64,000 nt of DNA from Streptomyces niger (GTDB taxonomy: Bacteria; Actinomycetota; Actinomycetes; Streptomycetales; Streptomycetaceae). The stretch is taken from the NCBI RefSeq assembly GCF_000718305.1, contig NZ_JOFQ01000017.1, positions 168,549 to 232,548 on the forward strand. Direction: 5' to 3'. Positions within the stretch are counted from its first letter, which is position 1; every line of letters begins with the position of its first letter. Below, in pieces: positions 7,609 to 17,400 of this stretch. A program made the translations under genes and the position numbers. The notes under the pieces are model-generated. The model was not told where the DNA came from and ran no database searches. It saw nothing but the letters and a program-made list of their open reading frames with translations.

Positions 7609-7977
7609 GTGATCGACGCGCTGACGGTCACGGTCGGTGTGACCGCCCTCGTTCTCGCCGCCTGGTGCGGCTTCGCCGCGTACCGCGACGAGCCGACCAA
7701 GGACTGGCACTTCATCGGGATGGCCGTCGTCTCGCTGCTCGCCCTCGTGCAGCTGGTGGTCGCCGTTGTCCAGCTGGCGGGCGGCGCGAAGCCCGATGAC
7801 GGTACGGCGATCTTCCTCGCCTATCTGATCGGCGCCGCGGCCTGCGTGCCCGCCGCCGGATTCCTGTCGCTGTCCGAGCGGACCCGCTGGGGCTCGGTGA
7901 CCGTGGCGGCCGGCGGCGTGGTGCTGGCCGTGCTGGAGGTACGGCTGTACGACATCTGGGGAGGCGGCCATGGCTGA
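7609..7977 (+). CDS. Small four-helix membrane protein, function unknown
   Basis: 122 residues from GTG 7609, with GGAGG 5 nt upstream. Four hydrophobic segments are seen at about 3-25, 35-58, 66-85 and 95-112, with short polar loops (AYRDEPTKDW, LAGGAKPDDG, SLSERTRW). No catalytic motif is recognisable. The stop overlaps the next gene by 8 nt, so the two membrane proteins are co-translated and may act together. Confidence 0.75.
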   Translation: MIDALTVTVGVTALVLAAWCGFAAYRDEPTKDWHFIGMAVVSLLALVQLVVAVVQLAGGAKPDDGTAIFLAYLIGAAACVPAAGFLSLSERTRWGSVTVAAGGVVLAVLEVRLYDIWGGGHG

Positions 7978-8413
7978 GCCCGCGACGACCACCACGAAGC
8001 CCGCGCCCGCCAAGGGCGACCGTCTCTCGCTGGGCTCGGGCCCCGGCCGGCTGCTGGTCTGGCTGTACGGCGTCTTCACCGTCGGCGCCGCCTCGCGGGC
8101 CGCGTACCAGTTGATCGCCCAGTACGACAAGGCGCCGCTGTCGTACATCCTGTCGGCGGTCTCCGCCGTGGTGTACGCCGTCATCCTCTTCTCACTGGTG
8201 CGCGGCGGCGAGGCGGCACGCAGGGTGGGGCTGGTCTGCTGCTGCCTGGAGCTGCTGGGCGTGCTCGGCGTCGGCACCTGGACGCTGCTGGAGCCGTCCG
8301 CGTTCCCCGACGCCACGGTCTGGTCGGGCTACGGCTACGGCTACCTCTTCATCCCCGTCTTCCTGCCGGTCACCGGACTGCTCTGGCTGCGCCGCGGCCG
8401 CCGCGCCGGCTGA
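7970..8413 (+). CDS. Small membrane protein, function unknown
   Basis: 147 residues from ATG 7970, overlapping the preceding membrane-protein gene by 8 nt. A basic, Thr/Lys-rich N-terminus (TTTTKPAPAKGDR) is followed by about four hydrophobic segments (27-45, 58-80, 88-110, 118-137) and a basic C-terminus RRGRRAG, giving positive-inside ends. SGYGYGYLFIP before the last helix is aromatic and Gly-rich. No family recognised. The pair ends in a strong terminator. Confidence 0.75.
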   Translation: MAEPATTTTKPAPAKGDRLSLGSGPGRLLVWLYGVFTVGAASRAAYQLIAQYDKAPLSYILSAVSAVVYAVILFSLVRGGEAARRVGLVCCCLELLGVLGVGTWTLLEPSAFPDATVWSGYGYGYLFIPVFLPVTGLLWLRRGRRAG

Positions 8414-8428
8414 CCCCCTCCGCTCACG

Positions 8429-8472
8429 GCCGCGGGCCCCGTACGTGCGGATGCACGTACGGGGCCCGCGGC
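8429..8472. terminator. Bidirectional terminator, 20-bp perfect stem
   Basis: Arms 8429-8448 and 8453-8472 are perfectly complementary around a GGAT loop. It lies between convergent genes ending at 8413 (plus) and 8489 (minus). Confidence 0.85.
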
Positions 8473-8488
8473 ACTGCTGTGGGAAGGC

Positions 8489-8992
8489 TCAGGCGCTCGC
8501 GACGTATTTCTGCGCCGACGCGTCCTTCTCCAGCGTGATCAGGCTGAGCCGGCGGCTGACCTCTTCGGTGCCGACCTGGGCGTAACCGCGGCTGCGGTAC
8601 AGCCGGAGGTTGCCCTCGCTGCGGTGGCCGGTGAGGAGGCGGAAGCGGGTGACGCCGTGCTCGGCGGACAGCCGCTCCTCGACGGCGGACAGCAGGCGGC
8701 TGCCGAGCCCGTGCCGCTGCATCCGCGGATGCACGATCAGCTTGTCGATGCTGCCCACGCCGTCCGCGTCGACCGCGCCCCGCACCGAGCCGACGACCTC
8801 GTCGCCGAGGCGGGCGACCACCACGCAGCCGTCGCGCATCTCCGCACGCAACTCATCGAACGTCTGCGTGAGCGGCTCGATCGAGTAGTCGTCGTACAGC
8901 GCGGCCTCGGACTGGTAGCACAGGTACTGCAGCTTGAGGATCTGCTCGGCGTCCGCGTCGGTCGCCGCAGAGATGGTCACGCTCATGCCCAT
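8489..8992 (-). CDS. GNAT N-acetyltransferase
   Basis: 167 residues from ATG 8992 (MGMSVTISAATDADAEQIL), chosen because GGGGAGG lies 9 nt upstream; ATG 8986 is a near alternative. The central motif is IDKLIVHPRMQRHGLGSRLLSAVEE (about 87-111), whose Q/R-x-x-G-x-G/A loop binds acetyl-CoA. LLTGHRSEGNLRLYRSRGYAQVGTE near 125-149 is the typical GNAT C-terminal motif (N-x-x-LY-x-x-x-G). Substrate unknown. It follows the sigma-factor gene on the same strand by 122 bp and could share its transcript. Confidence 0.85.
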   Translation of the reverse strand: MGMSVTISAATDADAEQILKLQYLCYQSEAALYDDYSIEPLTQTFDELRAEMRDGCVVVARLGDEVVGSVRGAVDADGVGSIDKLIVHPRMQRHGLGSRLLSAVEERLSAEHGVTRFRLLTGHRSEGNLRLYRSRGYAQVGTEEVSRRLSLITLEKDASAQKYVASA

Positions 8993-9114
8993 GCGTGCTG
9001 GCCTCCCCTTTTCGGTTCGGTGAGCCCGGGCGCCATGAGGGTGAGGTGCGGCGCCCGGACGGATCTGCCCTGACTTGATGGCACCACGGGATGCGCGGCG
9101 CCGCCATGGCGGGG

Positions 9115-9642
9115 TCATCGCTCCTTTCCCCGGAGTTCAGGAACTCCAACCTCCGCCGTCAGCATTCTGCGCAGACATCCCAGACAACGGGAACGGAGCG
9201 GCCCCATGCTCCCCTGTGACATTCCCAACTCAGATGAGATCTCACGGTAGGTCGGATCCGTCCCGGACAACAGGGCGCGTAGCAACGCGGGGCAGCGACC
9301 GGGGAGTTGTCCGGCCACGGCGAGCAGCGCGCGGCGCCGCTCGGCATCGAGGACGAGCGGTTCGGCGACGGCGTCGACCCGCGGCTGGGCGCCGGTCGGG
9401 TCGTAGGGGATCTCGCGGCGGGACCGCCGCAGGGCGCCGCGGGCCTCGGCCCGAACGGCCCGGCGCAGCCAGCGCGCGGGATCGGCCGGCGGACCGGCCG
9501 TTCGGGTGTACCGGAGCAGGCGCGCCCACACGTCCTGCTCGATGTCCTCGGCGTCGGCCCCGGCGGCGGGCGCCTCGGCCGCCGCCTCCGCGGTGAGGAG
9601 CGGGCGCAGCGCGGTGATCAGTTCGCGGTCGCGGTCCGTCAT
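9115..9642 (-). CDS. Small RNA polymerase sigma-70 family sigma factor (ECF-like)
   Basis: 175 residues from ATG 9642. Residues about 10-75 resemble region 2: DAEDIEQDVWARLLRYTRT is the core-binding 2.1/2.2 helix, and ADPARWLRRAVRAEARGALRRSRRE the 2.3/2.4 part. Residues about 105-160 are region 4: LLAVAGQLPGRCPALLRALL, then the helix-turn-helix PTYREISSELGMSQGSMGPLRSRCLGCLRRML. There is no separate anti-sigma gene next to it. Its regulon is unknown. Ribosome site before ATG 9642 is weak. Confidence 0.82.
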   Translation of the reverse strand: MTDRDRELITALRPLLTAEAAAEAPAAGADAEDIEQDVWARLLRYTRTAGPPADPARWLRRAVRAEARGALRRSRREIPYDPTGAQPRVDAVAEPLVLDAERRRALLAVAGQLPGRCPALLRALLSGTDPTYREISSELGMSQGSMGPLRSRCLGCLRRMLTAEVGVPELRGKER

Positions 9643-9782
9643 ACCTGCGCCGACAGCGCCGCGCGGGCCCGTGGTTTCGCCGGGTCAACGCGGTCGTGCC
9701 CCGCGTGGGTGCACGGTGCGGCCGGGCGACGCGCGGGCCGGGGACACCACCCCGGGCCCGCCCGTCGCGCGCTCCGGGCCGG

Positions 9783-10931
9783 TCAGCTCTTGCGGAACTC
9801 CGCGGCGGCCAGCAGCGCGGTGTCCGGGTTGTCGGAGAAGAGCCCGTCGATGCCGGTGGCGAAGAGCGCCTTGAAGTAGGCGAGGGAGTCGCCGTACGCG
9901 TTCGGGTCGCTGCCCTTGCGCAGGTCGACCGGCAGGAAGGTGTTCTCGTTGCGGACCGTGTACGGGTGCAGGACCAGGCCCGCGTCATGCGCGTCCTTGA
10001 CCACCGAGGACGGCTTGCCGAGCTTGCCGTCCGACGTGCGCGGGATGATCACGGTGAGGTCCGGGCCGATGCCCTGCGCGAAGGAGGCGATCCAGCGCAG
10101 CCCCTCGGGCTTGACCAGGTCGGCGACGGTGCGCTTGTCACCGGCTTCCTTGAAGTCCCACGGCTGGTCCTTGAGCGTGCCGAGCAGCACGACCTTCGGG
10201 CAGTCGACGAGCTTGTCCAGCCGCTGGATGCTGGACGGCTCGAAGGACTGGAGGAAGTTCGGGGAGTTCTTCTTGTGCCGGCCGTACTGGCGCAGCAGCT
10301 TGGTGAGCCGCTCCTCCAGGCCGAGCCCCAGCTTGCGGAAGTAGGTGGGGTGCTTGGTCTCGATGTGCAGCCAGATGTGGCGGCCGCGCTTGCGGCCCTC
10401 GCGCTCGGCCCACTGCAGCACTTCTTCGAAGGTCGGGACGTCCCAGCGGCCGTTGTAAAGGGTGTTGTGCTGCCGGGTCTGCGGGATGCGCTCCTTGGCG
10501 CGCAGCGTCTTCAGCTCGGCGAGCGTGAAGTCCTCGGTGAACCAGCCGGTGAGCTTCACGCCGTCCACCGTCTTGGTGGTCTTGCGGCCGGCGAACTCCG
10601 GGTGGTCGGCGACGTCGGTGGTGGCCGTGATGTCGTTCTCGTGGCGGCAGACCAGGTGGCCGTCCTTGGTGGGGACGAGGTCCTGCTCGATGACGTCGGC
10701 CCCCATGTCCAGCGCGAGCTGGTAGGAGCCGAAGGTGTGCTCGGGGCGGTAGCCGCTTGCGCCGCGGTGGCCGACGACCAGCGGGAAGGGCAGTTCGCCG
10801 TTGCTGTGGCTGCCGTGTCCGCGCCCGGCCGCGACGGCCGTACCGGCCCCGCCGCCCAGCACCGCCGCTCCGGCGCCGAGCGCCGCAACGCTCAGTACGG
10901 TCCGTCGCCCGGGTCGCTGCGCCTTGTCCAT
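9783..10931 (-). CDS. glpQ: Tat-exported glycerophosphodiester phosphodiesterase (GlpQ type)
   Basis: 382 residues. The N-terminus MDKAQRPGRRTVLSVAALGAGAAVLG has a twin-arginine motif and hydrophobic core with an AVAA cleavage region near 35. VVGHRGASGYRPEHTFGSYQLALDMGADVIEQDLVPTKDG (about 52-92) contains the catalytic HRG, the PEHT of GlpQ enzymes and the metal-binding E-x-D. HIWLHIETKHP, RWIASFAQGIGP and DGLFSDNPDTAL are further family motifs. The enzyme hydrolyses glycerophosphodiesters to glycerol-3-phosphate outside the cell, releasing phosphate. Length and motif spacing are those of GlpQ rather than UgpQ. Confidence 0.93.
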   Translation of the reverse strand: MDKAQRPGRRTVLSVAALGAGAAVLGGGAGTAVAAGRGHGSHSNGELPFPLVVGHRGASGYRPEHTFGSYQLALDMGADVIEQDLVPTKDGHLVCRHENDITATTDVADHPEFAGRKTTKTVDGVKLTGWFTEDFTLAELKTLRAKERIPQTRQHNTLYNGRWDVPTFEEVLQWAEREGRKRGRHIWLHIETKHPTYFRKLGLGLEERLTKLLRQYGRHKKNSPNFLQSFEPSSIQRLDKLVDCPKVVLLGTLKDQPWDFKEAGDKRTVADLVKPEGLRWIASFAQGIGPDLTVIIPRTSDGKLGKPSSVVKDAHDAGLVLHPYTVRNENTFLPVDLRKGSDPNAYGDSLAYFKALFATGIDGLFSDNPDTALLAAAEFRKS

Positions 10932-11365
10932 GTCCCCGACTCCTCAAACTCCTGTGATGTGCCGCACCTGCCGGTGCGGGGCCGATGTTAGGCCCGTACA
11001 CCTTTCCGGTGGGGGACATCCGTCCGAACACGCGGGTGAACGCGAGTGACGTATGGGATTCCTGGGCTCGGCCGGAGGCGCATCCGTCCCACGGCGGGCC
11101 CGTGCGGCGGGCGGCATTCCACAGGTCAGGGGCGCCGTTTTCCGGTCGTGCGCTGATCTTCGTACGCATCATCGGTCGCGCAGGCGGAGTAGCCGCGTCC
11201 CCTGTGTTCGTCGCATGGCGGGCCGGTTAACCACCCGTGACGCACAGGAAGGGCGTGTCAACTCTGCGTATCGATCGCATGAACCCGATGTGCGATCGAG
11301 GTTGGGCCGCGAGTATCGTCCTCACCTGCAGACTCCTGCACTGACCAGTCAACCCGGAGGACCCG
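10932..11365. other. 434-bp divergent intergenic region with a 9-bp inverted repeat
   Basis: No gene seen. It separates the GlpQ gene (minus) from the acyltransferase gene (plus), so both promoters should lie here. TCGATCGCA at 11271-11279 and TGCGATCGA at 11291-11299 form an inverted repeat with an 11-bp spacer, about 70 bp before the acyltransferase start, and could be an operator. Confidence 0.5.
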
Positions 11366-12046
11366 TTGTCCCGCATGCTGCTGAAGGCGATTCTCGGATT
11401 CGTCATGCGTGTCCTGTTCCGCCCGAAGGTCGAGGGACTCGACGGCATCCCAGGCAGCGGACCGGTGATTCTGGCCGGCAACCACGTCACCTTCATCGAC
11501 TCGCTGTTCCTGTCGCTGATCGTGGAGCGGCGGACCAAGCGTCAGGTGTACTTCATCGCCAAGGACGAGTACGTCAAGGGCAAGGGCGTCAAGGGCCGCC
11601 TGATGGCCTGGTTCTTCACCACCGCCGGCATGATCCCGGTGGACCGGGACGGCGGGCACGGCGGCGTGGCCGCGCTGATGACCGGCCGCCGCGTCCTGGA
11701 GGAGGGCAAGCTCTTCGGCATCTACCCCGAGGGCACCCGTTCCCCCGACGGCCGCCTGTACCGGGGCCGTACCGGCATCGCCCGCCTGACGCTGATGACC
11801 GGCGCGCCCGTCGTCCCGTTCGCGCTGATCGGCACCGACAAGGTCCAGCCCGGCGGCAAGGGCATGCCCCGCGTCGCGCCGGTGACCTGCCGCTTCGGCG
11901 CGCCGCTGGACTTCAGCCGGTACGACGGCATGGACCGCGACCGCTACGTCCTGCGCGCCGTCACCGACGAGGTCATGAGCGAGGTCATGCGCCTGTCGGG
12001 CCAGGAGTACGTCGACGTGTACGCCACCAAGGCCAAGGCCGCCTGA
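11366..12046 (+). CDS. plsC: 1-acyl-sn-glycerol-3-phosphate acyltransferase (PlsC family)
   Basis: 226 residues if it starts at TTG 11366, 5 nt after GGAGG; ATG 11375 is too far from that site. The acyltransferase catalytic motif is NHVTFID, H40-x4-D45. FIAKDEYVKG, MIPVDRDGG and GIYPEGTRSPDGRLYRGRTG (motif III) follow in the normal order, with APVVPFALIGTDKV near the C-terminus as motif IV. It would acylate lysophosphatidic acid to phosphatidic acid at the inner face of the membrane. A weak hydrophobic N-terminus (LLKAILGFVMRVLF) probably provides membrane contact. Confidence 0.9.
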   Translation: MSRMLLKAILGFVMRVLFRPKVEGLDGIPGSGPVILAGNHVTFIDSLFLSLIVERRTKRQVYFIAKDEYVKGKGVKGRLMAWFFTTAGMIPVDRDGGHGGVAALMTGRRVLEEGKLFGIYPEGTRSPDGRLYRGRTGIARLTLMTGAPVVPFALIGTDKVQPGGKGMPRVAPVTCRFGAPLDFSRYDGMDRDRYVLRAVTDEVMSEVMRLSGQEYVDVYATKAKAA

Positions 12047-12062
12047 CGCTCCGCCAACTCCC

Positions 12063-12095
12063 GGGCCCCCTGCCGCGATGTGCGGCAGGGGGCCC
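12063..12095. terminator. Terminator hairpin after plsC
   Basis: Arms 12063-12076 and 12082-12095 (14 bp, perfect) with a GATGT loop, 17 bp after the plsC stop. Confidence 0.8.
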
Positions 12096-12116
12096 GCTGC
12101 GTGGGACCGGCCCGTT

Positions 12117-12204
12117 CGGCCTGTTGTCTGGGATCGGCCTGTTGTTTGGGGGCGGCCTGTTGTCTGAGAACGGGCCGTTGCCCGGGAACGGGCCGTTGCG
12201 AGGA
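12117..12204. repeat. 18-bp tandem repeat, five imperfect copies
   Basis: Units start at 12117, 12135, 12153, 12171 and 12189; the first is CGGCCTGTTGTCTGGGAT, and later copies drift to CGGGCCGTTGCCCGGGAA. They fill the space between the plsC terminator and the end of the MFS gene, which is on the other strand. No gene is encoded. Confidence 0.8.
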
Positions 12205-12297
12205 CGACGCCGGTGACTGCCCGGGGTCGGCGACTGCCCGGGCTCGGTGACGGCGTGGCCCGCGTCACCGTCCTCCCCGCACGTTCGCCGCGACGGT

Positions 12298-13845
12298 TCA
12301 GGCGTCGCCGCCGTCCAGCCGGTGGCCGCGCAGCAGTATCCACGCGGCGGCCGCGGCGGACAGGGAGATGACGCCGCCGACCACGGCCGCCGTCTCCATG
12401 CCGTCGGTGAACGCCCCTTGCGCGGCGTGCAGCAGCGCCTCGCCCGCGCGGTGCGGCAGGTCACCCGCCGTCTCCACCGCGCCGCCCAGCGACTCGCGGG
12501 CCGCGCCGAGCGCTTCGCCCGGCACGCCCTCGGGCGCCGTGAAGTTCCGGTAGACGCCGGTGACCACCGAGCCGAGCAGTGCGATACCGAGCGCGGAGCC
12601 CAGTTCGTACGCCGTCTCGGAGACCGCGGAGGCGGCGCCCGCCTGCTCCTTCGGCACGCTGGAGAGGATCACGTCGGCGGTGACGGTGAAGGAGAAGCCC
12701 GCGCCGACACCGACCACGAAGAGGATGGTGCCGAGCACCGGCGTCCCGGTGGTGGCGCTCACCCAGGCGCACGCGCCGAGCCCCAGCCCCACCAGGACCA
12801 GCCCGCCGGAGACCACCGCCCGCACCGACAGCCGGCGCGCGACGTGCCCCGCGGCCAGCCCCGCGCCCATCGCGCCGACGGCGGCGGGCAGTTCGACCAG
12901 CCCCGCGTTGAGCGGCGAGCGGCCCTGCACCATCTGCAGGAACTGGGACAGGAAGAACAGCAGCCCGGCCAGGCCCAGGATGGTCAGCAGGTCGGCCAGT
13001 ACGGCGCCGGAGAAGCCGCGGTTGCCGAAGAGCTTCATGTCCAGCAGCGGCGTGGGCAGCCGCAGTTGGCGGCGGACGAAGCCGACGAGCGCGAGCACGC
13101 CGATGACCGCCGCGACGACCACCCCGACGCCGATGCCGTGCGCCGCCGCCTCCTTCACCGCGTAGACCACGCCGATCATGCCGACCAGCGACAGCCCGAC
13201 GCTGGCCAGGTCCCACGGCCCCGGCTTCGGATTGCGGGACTCCGGCAGCACCTTGATGCCGACGGCGACCAGCACCACCATCACCGGCAGGTTGATCAGG
13301 AAGACCGAGCCCCACCAGAAGTGGCCCAGCAGGAAGCCGCCGAGCACCGGGCCGACGGCCGTCCCCGCGGAGGCCGCCGCGCCCCAGACACCCACGGCCA
13401 GGCTGCGCTCGCGCGGGTCGTGGAAGAGGTTGCGGATCAGCGCGAGGGTGGACGGCATCAGCGTCGCGCCGGCCACGCCCTGCAGGGCCCGCGCCGCGAT
13501 CATCATCTCCGGCGTCGTCGCGTACGCCGCCAGCGCCGACATCGCGCCGAACGCCACCGACCCGGTCAGCAGCAGCTTCTTGCGCCCGATCCGGTCGCCG
13601 AGGCTGCCCATCGACACCAGCAGACCGGCGATGACGAACGAGTACACGTCGCCGATCCACAGCAGTTGGGTGCCCGACGGGCGCAGGTCCTCGCTGAGGT
13701 ACGGCGCGGCCAGGCCCAGCACGGTGGCGTCGACGCCGACCAGCAGCACCGCCAGGACCAGTACGCCGAGCGCGAGCCAGCGCCCCGGGCGCGGCTGTTC
13801 CTCCGTCCGCTGCTCCGCCGCCCCCACGGCAGTCGCCCCGCTCAT
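12298..13845 (-). CDS. MFS multidrug efflux transporter, DHA2 (14-TMS) family
   Basis: 515 residues with about 14 membrane helices. Motif A of the major facilitator family is GSLGDRIGRKKLLL (about 79-92), and GVDATVLGLAAPYL in helix 1 is the D-x-T/V motif of drug:H+ antiporters. RALQGVAGATLMPSTLALI (motif B) and GVWGAAASAGTAVGPVLGGFLL (motif C, the antiporter motif) follow. The closest families I know are SmvA/QacA-like pumps for cationic or hydrophobic drugs. Its ATG overlaps the stop of the upstream TetR gene (ATGA), so repressor and pump form one operon, and the operator ahead of the repressor should control both. The substrate cannot be deduced. Confidence 0.92.
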   Translation of the reverse strand: MSGATAVGAAEQRTEEQPRPGRWLALGVLVLAVLLVGVDATVLGLAAPYLSEDLRPSGTQLLWIGDVYSFVIAGLLVSMGSLGDRIGRKKLLLTGSVAFGAMSALAAYATTPEMMIAARALQGVAGATLMPSTLALIRNLFHDPRERSLAVGVWGAAASAGTAVGPVLGGFLLGHFWWGSVFLINLPVMVVLVAVGIKVLPESRNPKPGPWDLASVGLSLVGMIGVVYAVKEAAAHGIGVGVVVAAVIGVLALVGFVRRQLRLPTPLLDMKLFGNRGFSGAVLADLLTILGLAGLLFFLSQFLQMVQGRSPLNAGLVELPAAVGAMGAGLAAGHVARRLSVRAVVSGGLVLVGLGLGACAWVSATTGTPVLGTILFVVGVGAGFSFTVTADVILSSVPKEQAGAASAVSETAYELGSALGIALLGSVVTGVYRNFTAPEGVPGEALGAARESLGGAVETAGDLPHRAGEALLHAAQGAFTDGMETAAVVGGVISLSAAAAAWILLRGHRLDGGDA

Positions 13846-14393
13846 CGGGTGCTCTCCCTTCGTACGCCGCCGAGCAGCAGCTCGGCGATGGAGTGGTTAC
13901 GGTCGGCGCGGGCCAGCCGGCCCTCGTGCACCGACCAGGCGCCCGCGCACATCAGCCCGTACAGCGCCTCGGTCAGCCAGGCCGGGGTGAGGTCGATGCG
14001 GAAGATCCCCTCTTCCTGACCCCGCCGGAACAGCGCGTGTATCCGGGCGTCGAGCCCCGTCCACCCCTCGTTGATCTCCTCGCCCTCGAAGAGCTGGTTC
14101 TCGGTGTAGAGGAACGCCAGTACCCCGGCGACCGGCTCGATCTCGGCGATCAGCCGGCGCAGCGCGGCCTCGGCGTCGTCCTCCTCCAGCCGGGCGGCGT
14201 CCAGCGCCTGCCCGGACTCCCTGATCCCCAGCTCCTCCAGCGCCCGGATGAGCGCGTCCCGGCCCGCGAAGTGCCGGTGCAGCGTCGCCCGGCTGATCCC
14301 GGCGGCCCGCGCGATGTCATCCATCGAAGCGGTGCTCTTCCGGGTGAGCAGGGCGGCGGCATCTTTCAGTACGCGATCTCGATCCACAGCCAT
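13842..14393 (-). CDS. TetR-family repressor of the adjacent MFS pump
   Basis: 183 residues from ATG 14393 (MAVDRDRVLKDAAALL). ATG 14420 would add nine residues but lies inside the palindromic operator. Residues 8-50 are the TetR helix-turn-helix: STASMDDIARAAGISRATLHRHFAGRDALIRAL. The rest is a helical ligand-binding domain with no close family hallmark. It overlaps the MFS gene by 4 nt. By analogy with QacR/TetR pairs it should bind the ATGAGACA sites at 14392-14431 and release them when a pump substrate binds. Confidence 0.88.
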   Translation of the reverse strand: MAVDRDRVLKDAAALLTRKSTASMDDIARAAGISRATLHRHFAGRDALIRALEELGIRESGQALDAARLEEDDAEAALRRLIAEIEPVAGVLAFLYTENQLFEGEEINEGWTGLDARIHALFRRGQEEGIFRIDLTPAWLTEALYGLMCAGAWSVHEGRLARADRNHSIAELLLGGVRRESTR

Positions 14394-14431
14394 GAGACAG
14401 AGAGTACCCGAATGAGACATAGGTGTCTCAT
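14392..14431 (-). promoter_or_regulatory. TetR operator: inverted and direct ATGAGACA repeats
   Basis: ATGAGACA (14412-14419) and TGTCTCAT (14424-14431) form a perfect inverted repeat with a 4-bp spacer. A further direct copy of ATGAGACA is at 14392-14399, exactly 20 bp away and covering the start codon chosen for the repressor. The arrangement fits an autoregulated TetR site. Confidence 0.75.
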
Positions 14432-14486
14432 TAGAAAGACTCAGGTATCATCGCGCCGTGCAAGGGCGCGAGGGGAGCCTCTGCCG

Positions 14487-17400
14487 TCACGCCGGCGGTG
14501 TAGCTCCCGGCAGCTCCCCCACCGGCCCCGATCCGGCCGGCAGACGCAGCACCACAGCACTCACCTCACCGGCCGGCCCCTGGGAGATCTGCTGCAGACT
14601 CGCCGAGAGGTCGGCCTCCATCCCGCCGGGCAGCTTGACCCGTACCAGCGCCGGCATGACGAGCCCCAGCACCACCAGGCCGACGAGCAGCGGCGTGAGG
14701 GTACTGACCATGACGACGGTCACCCGCTCGCCGATCAGGAAAGCCACCCAGGTCGTCAGCAGGATCAGGACGGACACCGTCACGAGGACCACACTGCCGA
14801 GCCAGCCACTGCGGGCCGGCGCCGATTCCTGGTCCAGCAGCCGACGCGCCCGCTGCGCCTCGACGTGCCCGCCGGCGCGCTGCTCGCAGCGTCGGAAGTG
14901 CCCCACGGCGCGCACCCGGTGCAGCGCGCGCAGCCTCATGGCACTGGTGTCGGCCGCGAGCTTCTGCTCGGCCACTCCCGCCACGTAGTGCGCCTCGGCA
15001 TCCCGCTCGTCCGCGTCCAGCGCGGCCTCCGCTTCGCTCAGCGCGTCCTCGTACAGTACGCCGCGCTTCGTCGCGTCCCCGGCGTACACGAGCAGCCGCG
15101 CCAGCGCGAGGTGCAGCGCATGCCGGTCCGCCGACTTCCGGCTGCAGCACAGCGCCTGGCGCAGCACGTCCTCCGCGTCACCGAGCGCTCCCGAAGCGCG
15201 CACCAGCGACAGGCACAGGCCGATCGCGGCACTCCGGCTGTCCGGCTGCAGCCGAAGCGCCCGCCTGAACTCGTCGGCGGCCCGCTCCCCGAGCGCGCCC
15301 GCCGCCTCCGGGGCGCTGGCCGACTCCGCCCGCTGGAGATGCAGGTTGCCCAGCTCGACCAGGGCGTGGACGTTGTACGCATCCAGCTCCACGGCCCGTT
15401 GCAGCACGGGCTCGGCCTCGTCGTAGCGGGCCAGCTGTACGAGGAGCGCACCGAGGTCGGTATGGCCCGCGCCGTACGGGCACACCGTGACGGCGTGCCG
15501 GAAGTGCGCCTCGGCCTCCGCCATCCGCTTCTCCCGGTACGCCACCATGCCGCGGCAGACGAGCGCACTGCCGGCGGAGTCGCCGGACGCCTCGCGCAAC
15601 GCCTCCCGGCACAGCCGGTCAGCCTCGAACAAGTCCACCGCTCCGCGCGGAACCTCCGGATTGCCGAGCCGCAGCCGGGCCCAGGCCTGCCCGATCACGT
15701 AGTCCTCGTCCTCCGGGTCGAGGCTCGCGGCCTCCTCGAAGAACCGCAGCGCGTCCTCGTTGCGGCCGCGCGTCAGCTCGATGTCGCCAAGGCACGACAG
15801 GACCATTGCTTTCTCCTGCAGTCCCACCGCGCTCTTCCGCATCTCCGCCAACAGCTCCACAGCCTCGTCGAACGCCTTCCTGTCCGCCAGGACATAGGCC
15901 AGCTCGGTCCCGAAAGCCCACTCGTGCGGCTGCCGTTCCCAGGCACCGCGGACGAGCCGTTCGGCCTCGTCGTAGCAGTGCAGTGCGCAGAGCGTGCCGG
16001 ACATGCCGACGAGTGCGTCGGTGTCGTGCGGAGCGGTGTGCCGTCCTCGCTCCCATTCGGCCAGTGCCGCGCGGTACTGATGCTGCGCGTGCAGCGCGGT
16101 GGCCAGCAGGAAGCGTGCGTCGGCCCACCCGGGATGGCGGTGCACGACCCGTCGGGCCTGCTCTGTCGCTTCGTCGTGCCGGGCGAGCACACGCAGCCGG
16201 TGGGAACGGACCCGCAACGCCCACAGATGGTCGGGGTCCCTCCGCAGCGCCTCGTCGACGGCCGCCAAGGCCTCCTGGTCACGACGGCGCTGTCCCAGCA
16301 GTCTGGCCAGCTCCACGCGGAGATCCAGATCGTCCGGACGGGTCCGGATCGCCTCCCGCGCGACCGACTCGGCTTCCGTCCAGCGCCCCAGCTCCTGCAG
16401 CGCATCGCAGTGCCGCCGTAAGACGAAGGGGTCGTAGGGATGGAGCTCGACAGCGCGCTCGGACGCCGCCAACCACTCTTCCGCGCGCTCCATGCCCGCG
16501 TACAGCTCGGCGAGCGCCAAATAACACCGGACCTCTCCGGCGTCCACTGTCACCGCCCGCCGGGCGGCCTGTTCCGCCTCGGCCCACCGACGCAGATCGC
16601 GCAGTGCTGTCGCCTGATTCCGGAACACCCACTCCGCATCCGCCTCGATGCGCAGCGCTTCGTCGAATTCGCGAAGCGCGTCTTCCGCCCGACCCTGGTA
16701 GCGAAACAGCTGTCCCAGGTGCACGCGGATGTCAGCGGGGTTCGAGCTCTTGTCCAAGGCCGTGCGCGCCACCTCTTCACTCTCCGCGAAGCGGCCGAGG
16801 TCTGCCAGCGCGAACATGGCGCAGACATACGGCCGTACCAGGTCGGGTGACTGCCGGGAAGCCTCGGCGAACTCTTCCAGAGCCAGGTCCGGTCGGTGCC
16901 GGGCGTCCAACACCTCGCCCAGCGCCACCCTCAGTTCGGCATTCTCCGGAAGCCGGTGGACGGCCTGCCGGGCGCATTCCTCGGCTTCCTCCCCCCGCCT
17001 CAGGTCGGACAGTGCCTCCACTCGGCCCCTCAGGGCGCCCACATGCTCAGGCCCTTGTCGCAGCACATGGTCGTACTGATCGAGCGCTTCCTGCGGGCGG
17101 CCACGGGCAGTGAGTGCGGAGGCCGTACACATCCGGAGGTCCGCGCGCTCCGGGAGCAATTCGACTGCCTCCAAACCCGCCTGCACCGCTTCGTCCAGCC
17201 GGTTGAGGTGTTCCAGCAACCCGATCCGCCGCTCCCAAGCGCTGGGATGTCCCGGCTGCGCGGCCAGCGCCCGTTCCACGCACTGCAGGCCGTCTTCGAG
17301 CCGCTTCCGGTCGGTCCACACCTCTTCGACGACCAACAGGGCCGAGGCGCTGCGAGGGTGTGCTGCCAGCAGGGTTCGCGCCGCTGCCTCGGCCTCGTCC

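Noticed and set aside
11258..12343. Minus-strand ORF opposite plsC with TTGR-type repeats
   Set aside because: A shadow of plsC; the repeats are translation of the 18-bp tandem array.
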